From assembly GCF_019956415.1 (NCBI RefSeq), contig NZ_JAHBDK010000024.1, positions 1 through 64,000 of the forward strand: a stretch of DNA of 64,000 bases, in the 5' to 3' direction. Positions within the stretch are counted from its first letter, which is position 1. Each line of letters begins with the position of its first letter. Shown here piece after piece: positions 40,511-51,174 of the stretch. The position numbers and the translations under genes were made by a program. The notes beneath the pieces are model-generated. The model did not search any database. It was given only the letters and a program-made list of their open reading frames with translations, and was not told the origin of the DNA. This DNA is from Pseudomonas sp. GL-B-19 (GTDB lineage: Bacteria; Pseudomonadota; Gammaproteobacteria; Pseudomonadales; Pseudomonadaceae).

Positions 40511-41391
40511 TGGCAACGTACGCCGTTGGCGACTTGCAAGGCTGTCTCGAGCCCCTGCAGTGCCTGCTCAAGCAAGTCGCTTTCGACCCGGCAAAGGATC
40601 GCCTCTGGCTGGTGGGCGACCTGGTCAACCGTGGCCCGCAGTCGCTGGCAACCTTGCGCTTTCTTTATGGCATCCGCGAATCGCTGGTGTGCGTACTGGG
40701 CAACCACGACCTGCACTTGCTGGCCGCCGGGCGTAACATCGAACGCCTGAAAAAAAACGACACCCTGCGCGAGATTCTCGAAGCACCCGATCATGCGCAG
40801 CTGCTGGAGTGGTTGCGCCAGCAAAAGCTCATGCACTACGACGAACAGCGCGACATCGCTCTGGTACATGCCGGTATTCCACCGCAGTGGTCACTGCGCA
40901 AAGCCCTGAAATGCGCCGCCGAAGTTGAAGAAGCCCTGCGCGACGACAACCGTATCGGCCCGTACCTCGACGGCATGTACGGCAACGATCCGGTGAAATG
41001 GGACAACGACCTCAAGGGCGTGACCCGCCTGCGCGTCATCACCAACTATTTCACCCGCATGCGCTTTTGCACCAGCGAGGGCAAACTCGACCTCAAGAGC
41101 AAGGAAGGTGTCGGCACAGCGCTACCGGGCTATAAACCATGGTTCATGCACAAGGAGCGCAAGACCAAGGACCTGAAGATCATCTTTGGCCATTGGGCAG
41201 CCCTCGAAGGCCAATGTGACGAACCGGGGATCTTCGCGCTCGACTCCGGTTGTGTCTGGGGTGGAGCGATGACCCTGATGAACGTCGACACCTTTGAGCG
41301 CCTGCATTGCCAATGCAACGATAAGGGCCACAGCGAACCCGCCGTCGCCCAAACCATTACCGAACAAACCCCAGCCAGCGCCCCGCGCTAG
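40510..41391 (+). CDS. apaH: Bis(5'-nucleosyl)-tetraphosphatase, symmetrical
   Basis: Hydrolyses Ap4A to two ADP and removes Np4-type caps from RNA. The 293-residue metallophosphatase has the motifs AVGDLQGC (residues 5-12), [12 protein letters not shown] (near 36) and [11 protein letters not shown] (near 64), plus a VHAGIPPQW histidine motif (near 120) and a late GHWAALEG motif. The C-terminal 25 residues are variable. Confidence 0.95.
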   Translation: MATYAVGDLQGCLEPLQCLLKQVAFDPAKDRLWLVGDLVNRGPQSLATLRFLYGIRESLVCVLGNHDLHLLAAGRNIERLKKNDTLREILEAPDHAQLLEWLRQQKLMHYDEQRDIALVHAGIPPQWSLRKALKCAAEVEEALRDDNRIGPYLDGMYGNDPVKWDNDLKGVTRLRVITNYFTRMRFCTSEGKLDLKSKEGVGTALPGYKPWFMHKERKTKDLKIIFGHWAALEGQCDEPGIFALDSGCVWGGAMTLMNVDTFERLHCQCNDKGHSEPAVAQTITEQTPASAPR

Positions 41392-41424
41392 ACTGCGCTA
41401 TCAGCCGAGCCACAGGAGCCCGCC

Positions 41425-41754
41425 ATGAGCGAATTCAAACGTATCCCCCCGGAACAGGCCCAGGCCCTGCGCGAACAAGGCGCAGTGGTGGTCGATGTCC
41501 GTGATCCTGCCACATTCGCCGCACTGCACATCAGCGGCTCGAAGCATCTGGACAACCATTCCCTGCATGCTTTTATTCAGGGCGCAGATCTGGACGCCCC
41601 GACTGTAGTGGTCTGCTACCACGGCAATTCCAGCCAGGGCGCCGCGGCTTACCTCATCAGTCAGGGTTTCTCCGATGTCTACAGCATGGATGGCGGTTTT
41701 GAGCTGTGGCGCACGACTTATCCTGCGGAAACAGCGCAAGGCACCTCGGAATAA
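41425..41754 (+). CDS. glpE: Thiosulfate sulfurtransferase GlpE (single-domain rhodanese)
   Basis: Transfers sulfane sulfur from thiosulfate to cyanide or thiol acceptors. The 109-residue rhodanese has the active-site cysteine C64 in the loop CYHGNSSQ, the usual E. coli GlpE form, and DVRDPATF near residue 25. It follows apaH by 33 bases. A long T run follows the stop codon without an obvious stem before it. Confidence 0.93.
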   Translation: MSEFKRIPPEQAQALREQGAVVVDVRDPATFAALHISGSKHLDNHSLHAFIQGADLDAPTVVVCYHGNSSQGAAAYLISQGFSDVYSMDGGFELWRTTYPAETAQGTSE

Positions 41755-42051
41755 TTTTTTTTGTAACGTGCAAGCCCCGCCCCCCGCGGGCTCGCGCGGT
41801 GGCAGACGAACGGTCTGCCACAACTAATTACGTATCTCGCCTTTACCTCCTGAATTCCCAACTATCCTTAAGCGCAGGCCATCCAAAACAGGGGAGAGCC
41901 GGTACACCGGCGCGCGGGTCATCGGGAGTAGCTTTCGGAGTGGTCAGCTCCGTTAGAGTTCTGGGGGGTAAACAGCGACCGCCTGTTCGGTTGCTGCCAG
42001 CATCGACTGAGTGATCCGGCGTCGGCTCCACGTATCGAGCGAGGTGACGTC
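41755..42051 (+). promoter_or_regulatory. yeaG upstream region: hairpin, possible sigma-S promoter, structured leader
   Basis: A 297-base gap. GTGGCAGAC/GTCTGCCAC (41799-41821) is a perfect 9-bp stem behind glpE. CTATCCTTA at 41862-41870 resembles the sigma-S extended -10 (CTATACTTA). Between there and the yeaG start lie several short inverted repeats (GCCGGTACACCGGC at 41899-41912, GCAACCGAACAGGCGG-type pairing near 41980) that could form a folded leader. The yeaG cluster is known to respond to stress and stationary phase in enterics. Confidence 0.4.
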
Positions 42052-43974
42052 ATGAGTATCTTTAGCCACTTCCAACAACGATTCGAGTCCACACGCCAGG
42101 AAGAACTCTCGCTGCAAGAGTATCTTGAGCTGTGCAAACAGGACCGTAGCGCCTACGCCTCCGCCGCCGAGCGTCTATTGCTGGCCATCGGAGAACCAGA
42201 GCTGCTCGACACCTCGACCAACTCGAGACTGTCGCGAATCTTTTCCAACAAAGTGATCCGCCGCTATCCGGCCTTTGAAGACTTCCACGGGATGGAAGAA
42301 TGCATCGACCAGATCGTGTCGTATTTCCGCCATGCCGCTCAGGGCCTGGAAGAGAAGAAACAGATCCTCTATCTGCTCGGCCCCGTCGGTGGCGGTAAGT
42401 CATCCCTGGCCGAGAAACTGAAACAGCTGATCGAAAAAGTGCCCTTCTACGCGATCAAGGGCTCACCGGTATTCGAGTCGCCACTGGGTCTGTTCAACGC
42501 CACTGAAGATGGCGCGATCCTCGAAGAAGACTTCGGCATCCCGCGGCGCTACCTCAATACCATCATGTCGCCATGGGCCACCAAGCGCTTGGCTGAATTC
42601 GGCGGCGACATCAGTCAGTTCCGGGTGGTGAAACTCTATCCGTCGATCCTCAATCAGATCGCCGTGGCCAAAACCGAGCCGGGAGACGAGAACAACCAGG
42701 ACATCTCGGCGCTGGTGGGCAAGGTCGATATCCGCAAGTTGGAAGAATTCCCGCAAAACGACGCCGATGCCTACAGCTACTCGGGCGCACTGTGCCGGTC
42801 CAACCAGGGCCTGATGGAGTTCGTCGAAATGTTCAAGGCGCCGATCAAGGTGCTGCACCCATTGCTGACGGCCACCCAGGAAGGCAACTACAACAGTACC
42901 GAAGGCCTTGGCGCGATTCCGTTTACCGGGATCCTGCTCGCCCACTCCAACGAGTCGGAGTGGCACACCTTCCGCAACAACAAGAACAACGAAGCGTTCA
43001 TCGACCGGATCTACATCGTCAAAGTGCCGTACTGCCTGCGGGTCAGCGACGAAGTGAAGATTTACGACAAGCTGCTGTTCAACAGCTCTCTGGCCAAGGC
43101 CCATTGCGCGCCCGACACCTTGAAGATGCTCGCCCAGTTCACCGTGCTCTCGCGCCTCAAGGAGCCGGAAAACTCGAACATCTATTCCAAGATGCGCGTG
43201 TACGATGGTGAAAACCTCAAGGACACCGATCCGAAGGCCAAGTCGATTCAGGAATATCGCGACAACGCCGGTGTCGACGAAGGTATGAACGGCCTGTCTA
43301 CCCGCTTCGCGTTCAAGATTCTGTCGAAGGTTTTCAACTTCGACCCGCACGAAATCGCCGCCAACCCGGTGCACTTGCTCTACGTGCTGGAACAACAGAT
43401 CGAACAGGAACAGTTCCAGGCCGAAACCCGCGAACGCTACCTGCGATTCCTCAAGGAGTACCTGGCACCGCGCTACATCGAGTTCATCGGCAAGGAGATC
43501 CAGACCGCTTACCTCGAGTCGTACAGCGAGTACGGCCAGAACATCTTCGATCGCTACGTGCTGTACGCCGACTTCTGGATCCAGGACCAGGAATACCGCG
43601 ATCCGGAAACCGGCGAAATCCTCAACCGCGTAGCCCTGAACGAAGAACTGGAGAAAATCGAAAAACCGGCCGGCATCAGCAATCCGAAGGATTTCCGCAA
43701 CGAAATCGTCAACTTCGTACTGCGCGCCCGGGCCAACAACAACGGCAAAAACCCGACCTGGCTCAGCTACGAAAAACTGCGGGTGGTCATCGAGAAGAAA
43801 ATGTTCTCCAACACCGAGGACCTGCTGCCGGTCATCAGCTTCAACGCCAAGGCCAGCAAAGAGGACCAGCAGAAGCACAACGACTTCGTCACACGGATGG
43901 TCGAGCGCGGTTACACCGACAAACAGGTACGACTGCTGTCCGAGTGGTATCTGCGGGTCAGAAAATCACAATAA
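42052..43974 (+). CDS. yeaG: PrkA-family serine protein kinase YeaG
   Basis: Stress-linked protein kinase/AAA+ protein, 640 residues. The PrkA AAA domain (about 20-380) has Walker A GPVGGGKSSL with K116. The C-terminal PrkA kinase-like domain follows (about 390-630). In E. coli yeaG is induced by nitrogen starvation and stationary phase and acts with yeaH. An AGGTGA site precedes the ATG. It is first of yeaG-yeaH-spoVR; a strong hairpin separates it from yeaH. Confidence 0.92.
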   Translation: MSIFSHFQQRFESTRQEELSLQEYLELCKQDRSAYASAAERLLLAIGEPELLDTSTNSRLSRIFSNKVIRRYPAFEDFHGMEECIDQIVSYFRHAAQGLEEKKQILYLLGPVGGGKSSLAEKLKQLIEKVPFYAIKGSPVFESPLGLFNATEDGAILEEDFGIPRRYLNTIMSPWATKRLAEFGGDISQFRVVKLYPSILNQIAVAKTEPGDENNQDISALVGKVDIRKLEEFPQNDADAYSYSGALCRSNQGLMEFVEMFKAPIKVLHPLLTATQEGNYNSTEGLGAIPFTGILLAHSNESEWHTFRNNKNNEAFIDRIYIVKVPYCLRVSDEVKIYDKLLFNSSLAKAHCAPDTLKMLAQFTVLSRLKEPENSNIYSKMRVYDGENLKDTDPKAKSIQEYRDNAGVDEGMNGLSTRFAFKILSKVFNFDPHEIAANPVHLLYVLEQQIEQEQFQAETRERYLRFLKEYLAPRYIEFIGKEIQTAYLESYSEYGQNIFDRYVLYADFWIQDQEYRDPETGEILNRVALNEELEKIEKPAGISNPKDFRNEIVNFVLRARANNNGKNPTWLSYEKLRVVIEKKMFSNTEDLLPVISFNAKASKEDQQKHNDFVTRMVERGYTDKQVRLLSEWYLRVRKSQ

Positions 43975-44004
43975 CCCGCTGCCGGCCAGACCGGTTGTCG
44001 TCAG

Positions 44005-44046
44005 CCAGAGGCCTGTGTACGCATTTTCTGTTACACAAGCCTCTGG
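44005..44046 (+). promoter_or_regulatory. 15-bp stem-loop between yeaG and yeaH
   Basis: CCAGAGGCCTGTGTA / TACACAAGCCTCTGG with a 12-base loop and one mismatch, 30 bases after the yeaG stop. It lacks a T-tract and may be an RNA-processing or partial-termination site that lowers yeaH-spoVR expression relative to yeaG. Confidence 0.6.
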
Positions 44047-44178
44047 AAGGTGTTCGAAAGTCGGTAGCGAGTTCAAGCAGCATCCACAGCGCTTGGGGGA
44101 GCGTCGCATATCCCTTGGCCCTCGGTTCGATGCTGCATCACCGCTCGCCCCTTTCAGGACAGCTTCTAAGGAGCAGTC

Positions 44179-45450
44179 ATGAGCTATGTGATCGACCGAC
44201 GTCTCAATGGCAAGAACAAGAGCACGGTGAACCGTCAGCGGTTTCTGCGGCGTTACCGTGACCACATCAAAAAGGCTGTCGAAGAGGCGGTCAGCCGGCG
44301 CTCCATTACCGATATGGAACACGGTGAACAGATCAGCATTCCCGGTCGGGACATCGACGAACCGGTGCTTCATCATGGTCGCGGCGGCAAACAAACCGTC
44401 GTGCACCCCGGCAACAAGGAATTCACCAGCGGCGAGCACATTGCCCGTCCGCCCGGAGGTGGCGGCGGCAGAGGCCCCGGCAAGGCGGGCAACTCGGGTG
44501 AAGGGATGGATGAGTTCGTCTTCCAGATCACCCAGGAGGAATTCCTCGAGTTCATGTTCGAAGACCTCGAACTGCCGAACCTGGTCAAACGCAACCTGAC
44601 CGGCACCGACACGTTCAAAACGGTGCGCGCAGGCATCAGCAACGAAGGCAACCCGTCGCGCATCAACATCATCCGTACCTTGCGCTCGGCCCATGCACGA
44701 CGCATTGCCCTGTCCGGCAGCAGTCGGACAAAACTGCGTGAAGCCAAAGAAGAACTTCTGCGACTCAAGCAGGAAGAGCCGGATAACTTCGGCGATATTC
44801 AGAAAATCGAAGCAGAAATCGAAAAGCTCAGTGCGCGCATTCATCGCATCCCGTTCCTCGACACGTTCGACCTCAAGTACAACTTGCTCATCAAGCAGCC
44901 CAATCCCAGCTCCAAGGCGGTGATGTTCTGCCTGATGGACGTATCCGGCTCCATGACGCAGGCGACCAAGGACATCGCCAAGCGTTTCTTCATCCTGCTT
45001 TACCTGTTTCTCAAGCGTAACTACGAGAAGATCGACGTCGTGTTCATCCGCCACCACACCAGCGCGCGGGAAGTGGATGAAGAAGAGTTCTTCTACTCAC
45101 GCGAAACCGGCGGCACCATTGTGTCCAGCGCCTTGAAACTGATGCAGGAGATCATGGCCGAGCGCTATCCGAGCAACGAGTGGAACATCTATGCCGCCCA
45201 AGCGTCCGACGGCGATAACTGGAACGACGACTCGCCGATTTGCCGCGACATTCTGATCAACCAGATCATGCCGTTCGTGCAGTACTACACTTACGTTGAG
45301 ATCACCCCGCGCGAACATCAGGCCCTGTGGTTCGAATACGAACGCATCGCCGAAGCCTTCTCTGACACTTTTGCCCAGCAGCAACTGGTCTCGGCCGGGG
45401 ATATTTACCCGGTCTTCCGTGAACTCTTCCAGCGCAGGTTAGTGACATGA
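44179..45450 (+). CDS. yeaH: YeaH/YhbH family protein (DUF444, von Willebrand A-like)
   Basis: A 423-residue partner of YeaG of unknown biochemistry. The N-terminal half is basic and Gly-rich ([17 protein letters not shown] near 93-108). The C-terminal half is a vWA domain with a complete MIDAS motif, D254-V-S256-G-S258 in CLMDVSGSM, and a downstream TGGT. The homologous sporulation protein YhbH sits next to PrkA in Bacillus. AAGGAG precedes the ATG. Its stop overlaps the spoVR start by 4 bases. Confidence 0.92.
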   Translation: MSYVIDRRLNGKNKSTVNRQRFLRRYRDHIKKAVEEAVSRRSITDMEHGEQISIPGRDIDEPVLHHGRGGKQTVVHPGNKEFTSGEHIARPPGGGGGRGPGKAGNSGEGMDEFVFQITQEEFLEFMFEDLELPNLVKRNLTGTDTFKTVRAGISNEGNPSRINIIRTLRSAHARRIALSGSSRTKLREAKEELLRLKQEEPDNFGDIQKIEAEIEKLSARIHRIPFLDTFDLKYNLLIKQPNPSSKAVMFCLMDVSGSMTQATKDIAKRFFILLYLFLKRNYEKIDVVFIRHHTSAREVDEEEFFYSRETGGTIVSSALKLMQEIMAERYPSNEWNIYAAQASDGDNWNDDSPICRDILINQIMPFVQYYTYVEITPREHQALWFEYERIAEAFSDTFAQQQLVSAGDIYPVFRELFQRRLVT

Positions 45451-47009
45451 CCGCCAAAGAGCAGAAGCGCCAACCCATTTCCACTGGCTCCGAATGGACG
45501 TTCGAGCTGATCCAGGCCTACGACAAAGAAATCAGTCGCCTGGCGGCTCGTTACGCACTCGATACGTACCCCAACCAGATCGAAGTGATCACCGCCGAAC
45601 AGATGATGGACGCCTATGCCTCCGTCGGCATGCCGCTGGGTTATCACCATTGGTCCTATGGCAAACACTTCCTCAGCACTGAAAAATCCTACAGCCGTGG
45701 GCAGATGGGGCTGGCCTACGAGATCGTGATCAACTCGGACCCGTGCATCGCTTATCTGATGGAAGAGAACACCATCTGCATGCAGGCGCTGGTTGTGGCG
45801 CATGCCTGCTATGGACACAACAGTTTTTTCAAAGGCAATTACCTGTTCCGCACCTGGACCGACGCCAGTTCAATCATTGATTACCTGGTGTTCGCCAAGC
45901 AGTACATCATGCAGTGCGAGGAACGCCATGGCATTGATGCGGTAGAAGACTTGCTCGATTCCTGCCACGCGCTGATGAACTACGGCGTCGACCGCTACAA
46001 ACGCCCCTACCCGATTTCCGCTGAAGAAGAACGGCGCCGGCAAAAGGACCGGGAAGAGCATTTGCAGAAACAGATCAACGATCTGTGGCGCACCATTCCA
46101 AAAGGTGCAGACAAATACAGCGACAAGGACAATGCGCGCTTCCCCGCCGAACCTCAGGAAAACATCCTGTACTTCATCGAAAAACACGCACCACTACTGG
46201 AGCCCTGGCAGCGTGAAGTCGTGCGGATCGTGCGCAAGATTGCTCAATATTTTTATCCACAACGCCAGACCCAAGTGATGAACGAAGGCTGGGCCACGTT
46301 CTGGCATTACACATTGATGAATGACCTTTACGACGAAGGCCTGGTCACCGACGGCTTCATGATTGAGTTCCTGACGTCCCACACCAGCGTGGTCTTTCAA
46401 CCGGGCTTCGACAGCCCTTACTACAGTGGAATCAACCCTTACACCCTCGGGTTTGCCATGTACCGGGACATCCGGCGCATGTGCGAAGAACCCACCGAGG
46501 AAGATCGCCGCTGGTTCCCGGAAATCGCCGGCACCGACTGGCTGTCGGCAATCAAGTTCGCCATGAGCAGCTTCAAGGATGAGAGCTTCATCCTGCAGTA
46601 CCTGTCACCGAAAGTGATCCGCGACCTGAAGTTGTTCAGTATTCTCGATGACGACCAAAAGGACGACCTGCTGGTGCCAGCGATCCATGATGAAGATGGC
46701 TATCGCATCATCCGTGAAACCCTCGCAGCGCAATACAACCTGGGCAATCGCGAGCCTAACGTGCAGATTTACAGCATTGACCGGCGTGGCGACCGCTCCC
46801 TGACCCTGCGGCACCAGCAACATGATCGCAAGCCGCTGGGCGAGTCCACCGAGGAAGTACTCAAGCACCTGCACCGTCTGTGGGGTTTCGATATTCACCT
46901 GGAAACCCTGCAAGGGGATCAGGTGATGAAAATCCATCATGTGCCACCCAGAAATGAGCACAGCGAAGGAGAGTATGGGCGGCTGGACCTGGCCGTCATT
47001 CATCTTTGA
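45447..47009 (+). CDS. SpoVR family protein (YcgB-like)
   Basis: A 520-residue SpoVR/YcgB protein. It has [10 protein letters not shown], the gluzincin-like [21 protein letters not shown] motif near 275-295 and a conserved C-terminal region. Function is unresolved; in Bacillus SpoVR affects spore cortex, and in Gram-negatives it is a stress gene genomically tied to yeaG-yeaH. Translational coupling (ATGA) to yeaH is clear. Confidence 0.92.
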   Translation: MTAKEQKRQPISTGSEWTFELIQAYDKEISRLAARYALDTYPNQIEVITAEQMMDAYASVGMPLGYHHWSYGKHFLSTEKSYSRGQMGLAYEIVINSDPCIAYLMEENTICMQALVVAHACYGHNSFFKGNYLFRTWTDASSIIDYLVFAKQYIMQCEERHGIDAVEDLLDSCHALMNYGVDRYKRPYPISAEEERRRQKDREEHLQKQINDLWRTIPKGADKYSDKDNARFPAEPQENILYFIEKHAPLLEPWQREVVRIVRKIAQYFYPQRQTQVMNEGWATFWHYTLMNDLYDEGLVTDGFMIEFLTSHTSVVFQPGFDSPYYSGINPYTLGFAMYRDIRRMCEEPTEEDRRWFPEIAGTDWLSAIKFAMSSFKDESFILQYLSPKVIRDLKLFSILDDDQKDDLLVPAIHDEDGYRIIRETLAAQYNLGNREPNVQIYSIDRRGDRSLTLRHQQHDRKPLGESTEEVLKHLHRLWGFDIHLETLQGDQVMKIHHVPPRNEHSEGEYGRLDLAVIHL

Positions 47010-47072
47010 GCGAGTCAGGACCTCCGAAAGTTCGACGCAACGGTTATTCTGTCGAGCTAACGGAGGTTTTTT

Positions 47073-48302
47073 ATGCAGATTTATAAAGTCGGCGGTGCGG
47101 TACGTGATCGCCTGCTGGGCAAACCTGTTACCGATATCGACTGGGTTGTGGTGGGTGCCACAACCGAAGAAATGCTCGCCAAGGGTTTTCGCCCGGTGGG
47201 CGCGGACTTCCCGGTATTTCTTCACCCAAAAAGCGGTGAGGAATACGCCCTTGCTCGCACTGAACGCAAAAGCGGACGCGGCTATGGCGGCTTTACCTTT
47301 CAAGCCAGTCCCGAGGTCACCCTCGAAGAAGACCTGATTCGCCGCGACCTGACGATCAATGCCATGGCCGAAGACGATCAGCAGAATTTGACCGATCCTT
47401 ACCATGGCCAGCGCGATCTTGAAGCTCGCCTGCTCCGCCACGTTTCCCCTGCGTTCGCCGAAGATCCACTCCGTGTCCTGCGCGTTGCCCGCTTTGCTGC
47501 GCGTTATGCGGCGCTGGGTTTTACCGTCGCGCCAGAGACTATGGAGTTGATGCGCCAGCTCAGCGAATCCGGCGAACTGGAAGCTTTGACCGCAGAACGC
47601 AGCTGGAAAGAAATCTCCCGCGCTTTGCTGGAGGATCAGCCGCAGGTGTTCATTGAAGTGCTGCGCGAGTGCGGCGCACTCAAAGTGCTGATGCCTGAAG
47701 TCGACGCGTTGTTCGGCGTTCCACAGCCAGAAGCTCACCACCCGGAAATCGACACCGGCCTGCACACCTTGAGCGTGCTTGAGCAATCGGCGCGGCACAA
47801 ACAACCGCTAACCGTGCGCTGGGCGTGCCTGCTGCACGACTTGGGCAAAGGGCTGACACCCAAAGAGGATTGGCCCCGGCACATTGCCCACGAGCACAAG
47901 GGCCTGAAGCTGATCAAAGCGGTCAACGAACGCTTCAAGGCACCAAAGGATTGTCAGGAACTGGCGTTACTGGTCGGCGAATATCACACCCACGGCCATC
48001 GTGCGCTGGAGCTGAAGCCATCGACTTTGCTGGAGTTGCTGCAAAGTTTTGACGTTTACCGTCGACCGCAGCGGTTCGAGGAGTTTATTGCCGCGTGCGA
48101 GATGGATGCCCGCGGACGCAAAGGGCTGGAGCAGAGAAGTTATCCACAGGCGGAATACTTGCGCGGTGCGGCGACGGCAGCTCGGAGCGTGGCGGTTCAG
48201 CCTTTGCTGGAGAAGGGATTCAAGGGGCCGGAGTTGGGCGAGGCGATCAAGCGTGAGCGACTCAAAGCGTTGAAAGCCTACAAAGAAGCGGCGTCTGCCT
48301 GA
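47073..48302 (+). CDS. cca: Multifunctional CCA-adding tRNA nucleotidyltransferase
   Basis: Adds or repairs the 3' CCA of tRNA; this longer class also carries a phosphohydrolase domain. The 409-residue protein has an N-terminal class II nucleotidyltransferase head with [12 protein letters not shown] (residues 5-16), catalytic DID (near 21-23), [10 protein letters not shown], and the [16 protein letters not shown] neck. The HD domain (about 228-330) has [14 protein letters not shown]-like sequence precedes the ATG. It ends just before a very long inverted repeat. Confidence 0.94.
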   Translation: MQIYKVGGAVRDRLLGKPVTDIDWVVVGATTEEMLAKGFRPVGADFPVFLHPKSGEEYALARTERKSGRGYGGFTFQASPEVTLEEDLIRRDLTINAMAEDDQQNLTDPYHGQRDLEARLLRHVSPAFAEDPLRVLRVARFAARYAALGFTVAPETMELMRQLSESGELEALTAERSWKEISRALLEDQPQVFIEVLRECGALKVLMPEVDALFGVPQPEAHHPEIDTGLHTLSVLEQSARHKQPLTVRWACLLHDLGKGLTPKEDWPRHIAHEHKGLKLIKAVNERFKAPKDCQELALLVGEYHTHGHRALELKPSTLLELLQSFDVYRRPQRFEEFIAACEMDARGRKGLEQRSYPQAEYLRGAATAARSVAVQPLLEKGFKGPELGEAIKRERLKALKAYKEAASA

Positions 48303-48306
48303 AAAG

Positions 48307-48404
48307 CATCGCGGGCAAGTCGAATCGTCGCACCGCCGGCTCCTACAGGGATCACCTAAATCCTGTAGGAGCCGGCGGTGCGACGATTCGACTTGCTCGC
48401 GATG
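48307..48404. repeat. 42-bp near-perfect inverted repeat between cca and folK
   Basis: Left arm 48307-48348 and right arm 48363-48404 match at 41 of 42 positions, with a 14-base loop. The ends carry the REP-like CATCGCGGGCAAG and the centre carries CTCCTACAG/CTGTAGGAG, so it is a much longer stem than the other REP pairs here. It lies between convergent genes and could stop transcription from both sides. RNA of either strand would fold into a long duplex. Confidence 0.9.
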
Positions 48405-48416
48405 GCGTCTTTCGCC

Positions 48417-48935
48417 TCACAACAAATTCGAAGGGGTCAGCTGCTCACCGCGCCATTCAAAAGCCACCGGTGCCAACACCTGATCAATCTGCGCTTCACT
48501 CCACAAGGTCGCAAAGCTCTTTCCTACGCCCGGGTGCACACGATCCGGCGCTATCAGCGATAACGGCCACAACACAAAAGCATTCTTCAAGATCTCTGCC
48601 CGCGGCAGGATCAATCCATCGAAATTGCCCACCAGTTCACCAAACAACAGCACGTCGATATCCAGCGGTAGACCCTTGCGGTCCGGCGCATAACGACCAT
48701 TGTCCGCCTCGATGAATTTCAATCGACGGTCCAGCTCCATCAGCGACAGATCGGTGTACGCCGACACCACGAAATTGAAAAACGGCCCGCTCTTGATGCC
48801 CACTGACTGACTTTCGAACACGGCCGAACAGCGGATATCCACCAAAAAAGCCGCCAAAGCCTCCAGACCCGCCTGCAAATGGGTTTCACGCTCGATATTG
48901 CTACCGAGTCCTAGGTACACCTGAGTCAGCGACAT
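48417..48935 (-). CDS. folK: 6-hydroxymethyl-7,8-dihydropterin pyrophosphokinase
   Basis: Activates the pterin for dihydropteroate synthesis in the folate pathway. The 172-residue HPPK has the start motif VYLGLGSNIERE (residues 6-17), FESQSVGIKSGPFFNFVV, RKGLPLDIDVLLFG (metal-binding DxD, near 96) and LPRAEILKNAFVLWPL. Overlap with folB by 10 bases indicates coupling. Confidence 0.94.
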   Translation of the reverse strand: MSLTQVYLGLGSNIERETHLQAGLEALAAFLVDIRCSAVFESQSVGIKSGPFFNFVVSAYTDLSLMELDRRLKFIEADNGRYAPDRKGLPLDIDVLLFGELVGNFDGLILPRAEILKNAFVLWPLSLIAPDRVHPGVGKSFATLWSEAQIDQVLAPVAFEWRGEQLTPSNLL

Positions 48936-49282
48936 CCGCGCTCGATCTCCACACCCACACCACCCCTGGCAGCCGGAATGGCGCCAGGCTTGGTCAGCTT
49001 GAGACGCACCCAGGTGATCTTGAATTCGCTCATCAGCACCTCAACCAGACGCTCGGCAAAGGTCTCGACCAGTTGATACTGCGCCTGCTCGGCAAACGCC
49101 TGGATTCGCGATGAAACACTGGCGTAATCGAGCGCCAGGGTCAGGTCATCACCGGCTGCCGCCGGGCGATTGTCCCAGGCGAAGCTCAGATCAAGACGCA
49201 GACATTGCCGGATGCCTCGCTCCCAGTCATAGGCACCAATCACGGTGTCGACTTCCAGGCCCTCGATAAACACTCTGTCCAA
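48926..49282 (-). CDS. folB: Dihydroneopterin aldolase
   Basis: Cleaves dihydroneopterin to 6-hydroxymethyl-dihydropterin and glycolaldehyde, the step before FolK. The 118-residue protein begins [22 protein letters not shown], with GAYDWER carrying the substrate-binding Glu, and has [12 protein letters not shown] with the second conserved Glu and a late KLTKPGA with the catalytic Lys. The start is a TTG at 49282 with GGAG eight bases upstream; an upstream TTG would add eight residues containing two cysteines that the family lacks. It is divergent from plsY. Confidence 0.92.
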   Translation of the reverse strand: MDRVFIEGLEVDTVIGAYDWERGIRQCLRLDLSFAWDNRPAAAGDDLTLALDYASVSSRIQAFAEQAQYQLVETFAERLVEVLMSEFKITWVRLKLTKPGAIPAARGGVGVEIERGCR

Positions 49283-49356
49283 GCACTCTTCTCCACTGCA
49301 CGACAAGGGCGCAATGCGCCGTTAGAATCAGGGCGTCCTCGCCCGGAATAGTTAGC

Positions 49357-49926
49357 ATGTTTTGGTTATTGGCGATCCTCGCCTACCTGCTTGGCTCTCT
49401 GTCCTTCGCCATTTTGCTCAGCCGCCTGACGGGTAATCCCGATCCGCGAATGAGTGGCTCGGGCAATGCCGGTGCCACCAACATGTTGCGCCTGGCCGGC
49501 AAGAAACTCGCCATCCTGACCTTGCTCGGCGACCTCTGCAAAGGCCTGCTGCCCGTGCTGATCGCCGGCCTTGCAGGCCTTTCGCTGCAAGAACAGGCCT
49601 GGATCGGCATCTGCGCCGTCATCGGCCATCTGTTTCCAGTGTACTTCCGCTTTCGCGGCGGCAAAGGTGTCGCCACCGCTGCCGGCATGCTGCTGGGGCT
49701 TTATCCGCCCGCGGCACTGCTGGCGGTCTGCGCCTGGCTGCTGACGTTCTACCTGACCCGCACCAGCTCTCTCGCGGCACTGATTGCCACACCGCTGACC
49801 CTGCCGCTGCTTGCCTGGCAGGAACCGGCGGCCTTGCTGCCCATGAGCGTACTCACCGGGCTGATTGTCTGGCGTCATCGCGGCAATCTACGCGACCTGT
49901 TTGCCGGGCGCGAACGGCATTTTTAA
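49357..49926 (+). CDS. plsY: Glycerol-3-phosphate acyltransferase PlsY
   Basis: Inner-membrane enzyme that acylates glycerol-3-phosphate from acyl-phosphate, first step of phospholipid synthesis with PlsX. The 189-residue protein has five predicted helices and the three conserved loops: [13 protein letters not shown] (residues 34-46), [11 protein letters not shown] (near 98-108) and a weaker third loop in [16 protein letters not shown]. It is convergent with tsaD across 23 bases with no clear terminator. Confidence 0.94.
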   Translation: MFWLLAILAYLLGSLSFAILLSRLTGNPDPRMSGSGNAGATNMLRLAGKKLAILTLLGDLCKGLLPVLIAGLAGLSLQEQAWIGICAVIGHLFPVYFRFRGGKGVATAAGMLLGLYPPAALLAVCAWLLTFYLTRTSSLAALIATPLTLPLLAWQEPAALLPMSVLTGLIVWRHRGNLRDLFAGRERHF

Positions 49927-49949
49927 ATACCGGACGTGAACGCGACTCA

Positions 49950-50975
49950 TCACAGCGCCGACAATTGCTCCATCGGCCAACGCGCCTGCACGCTGATCGC
50001 CAGGCTTTCATGCTGGCCGGCCTGCAAGCGCTGGCATCCGGCAAACGCGATCATCGCGCCATTGTCGGTGCAGAACTCCGGACGGGCGTAGAACACATCG
50101 CCCTTCAAGTCGCCGAGCATTTTCTCCAGCGAGGTGCGCAGTGCTTTGTTGGCGCTGACGCCCCCAGCGATCACCAGACGCTTCATGCCCGCTTGCTTGA
50201 GGGCTCGCTTGCACTTGATGGTCAAAGTCTCCACCACGGCCTGCTGGAACGCCAGCGAGATGTCGCAACGGGCTTGCTCGCTGTCGTCCCCGGCGCTGAC
50301 ACTCTGCTGCCAGGTGTTCAAGGCGAAGGTTTTCAAGCCACTGAAACTGAATGCCAGACCCGGGCGGTCGCACATAGGACGCGGGAAAGTGAATCGTCCC
50401 GCAACACCTTGCTCGGCCAGGCGCGCAATTTCCGGACCGCCCGGATAATTGAGCCCCATCATCTTGGCCGTCTTGTCAAAAGCCTCACCGGCAGCATCGT
50501 CCAGGGTCTCACCCAACAGCGTGTACTGACCGATCCCGTCGACCTGAACCAGCTGCGTATGACCACCGGACACCAACAAAGCGACGAACGGAAATTCTGG
50601 CGGTTGCGTCTCCAGCATCGGCGCCAACAAATGGCCTTCCATATGGTGCACGCCCAAGGCCGGAATACCCCAGGCAAAGGCCAGCGCCTGGGCGCATGAA
50701 GCCCCCACCAGCAACGCACCGACCAGACCAGGACCCGCGGTATAGGCGATGGCGTCGATCTCGGTCGGCACACAGTCAGCTTCGGCCAACACCTGACGAA
50801 TCAAGGGCAGCATCCGTTTGACGTGGTCGCGCGAGGCCAGCTCCGGCACCACGCCACCATAGGCGCGGTGCAGGTCGATCTGACTGAACAGTGCGTCGGC
50901 CAACAGCCCGCGTTCACTGTCATATAATGCGACACCGGTTTCGTCGCAGGAGGTTTCTAATCCCAGTACTAGCAT
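49950..50975 (-). CDS. tsaD: tRNA N6-threonylcarbamoyladenosine transferase, TsaD
   Basis: Catalytic subunit of the TsaBDE complex making t6A37 in ANN-decoding tRNAs; essential in most bacteria. The 341-residue protein has the start [18 protein letters not shown], the iron-binding HxxxH motif in [13 protein letters not shown] (near 110), [11 protein letters not shown] and the nucleotide-binding [13 protein letters not shown] (near 273). It is divergent from rpsU. The minus-strand sequence just upstream contains a TATTAT -10-like box (about 51015-51020). Confidence 0.95.
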   Translation of the reverse strand: MLVLGLETSCDETGVALYDSERGLLADALFSQIDLHRAYGGVVPELASRDHVKRMLPLIRQVLAEADCVPTEIDAIAYTAGPGLVGALLVGASCAQALAFAWGIPALGVHHMEGHLLAPMLETQPPEFPFVALLVSGGHTQLVQVDGIGQYTLLGETLDDAAGEAFDKTAKMMGLNYPGGPEIARLAEQGVAGRFTFPRPMCDRPGLAFSFSGLKTFALNTWQQSVSAGDDSEQARCDISLAFQQAVVETLTIKCKRALKQAGMKRLVIAGGVSANKALRTSLEKMLGDLKGDVFYARPEFCTDNGAMIAFAGCQRLQAGQHESLAISVQARWPMEQLSAL

Positions 50976-51174
50976 GGGTTTGCGCCTTGTTTAGGCTGAA
51001 TTCGAAGGCGCGCATAATAGTCGCCGCGTGATGCCCCGACCAGCGGTTTTCGATCAGAGGCTTTGCATTCCGAGCGATGAGGGGTTAACATCCGCAACCC
51101 TTAAAAACCGACGTCTTCAAGTGCTCTTTTGCCGCGAGGATGTTGACCCCGGTAATGAATGAAGGTAGCTCTGG

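Noticed and set aside
41755..42051. Known riboswitch class in the yeaG leader
   Set aside because: I could not match any conserved riboswitch core; only short inverted repeats are visible.
42463..43878. 471-codon minus-strand open frame across yeaG
   Set aside because: Shadow of the kinase gene; residue pattern (Val/Asp/Gly/Arg repeats) mirrors the coding strand.
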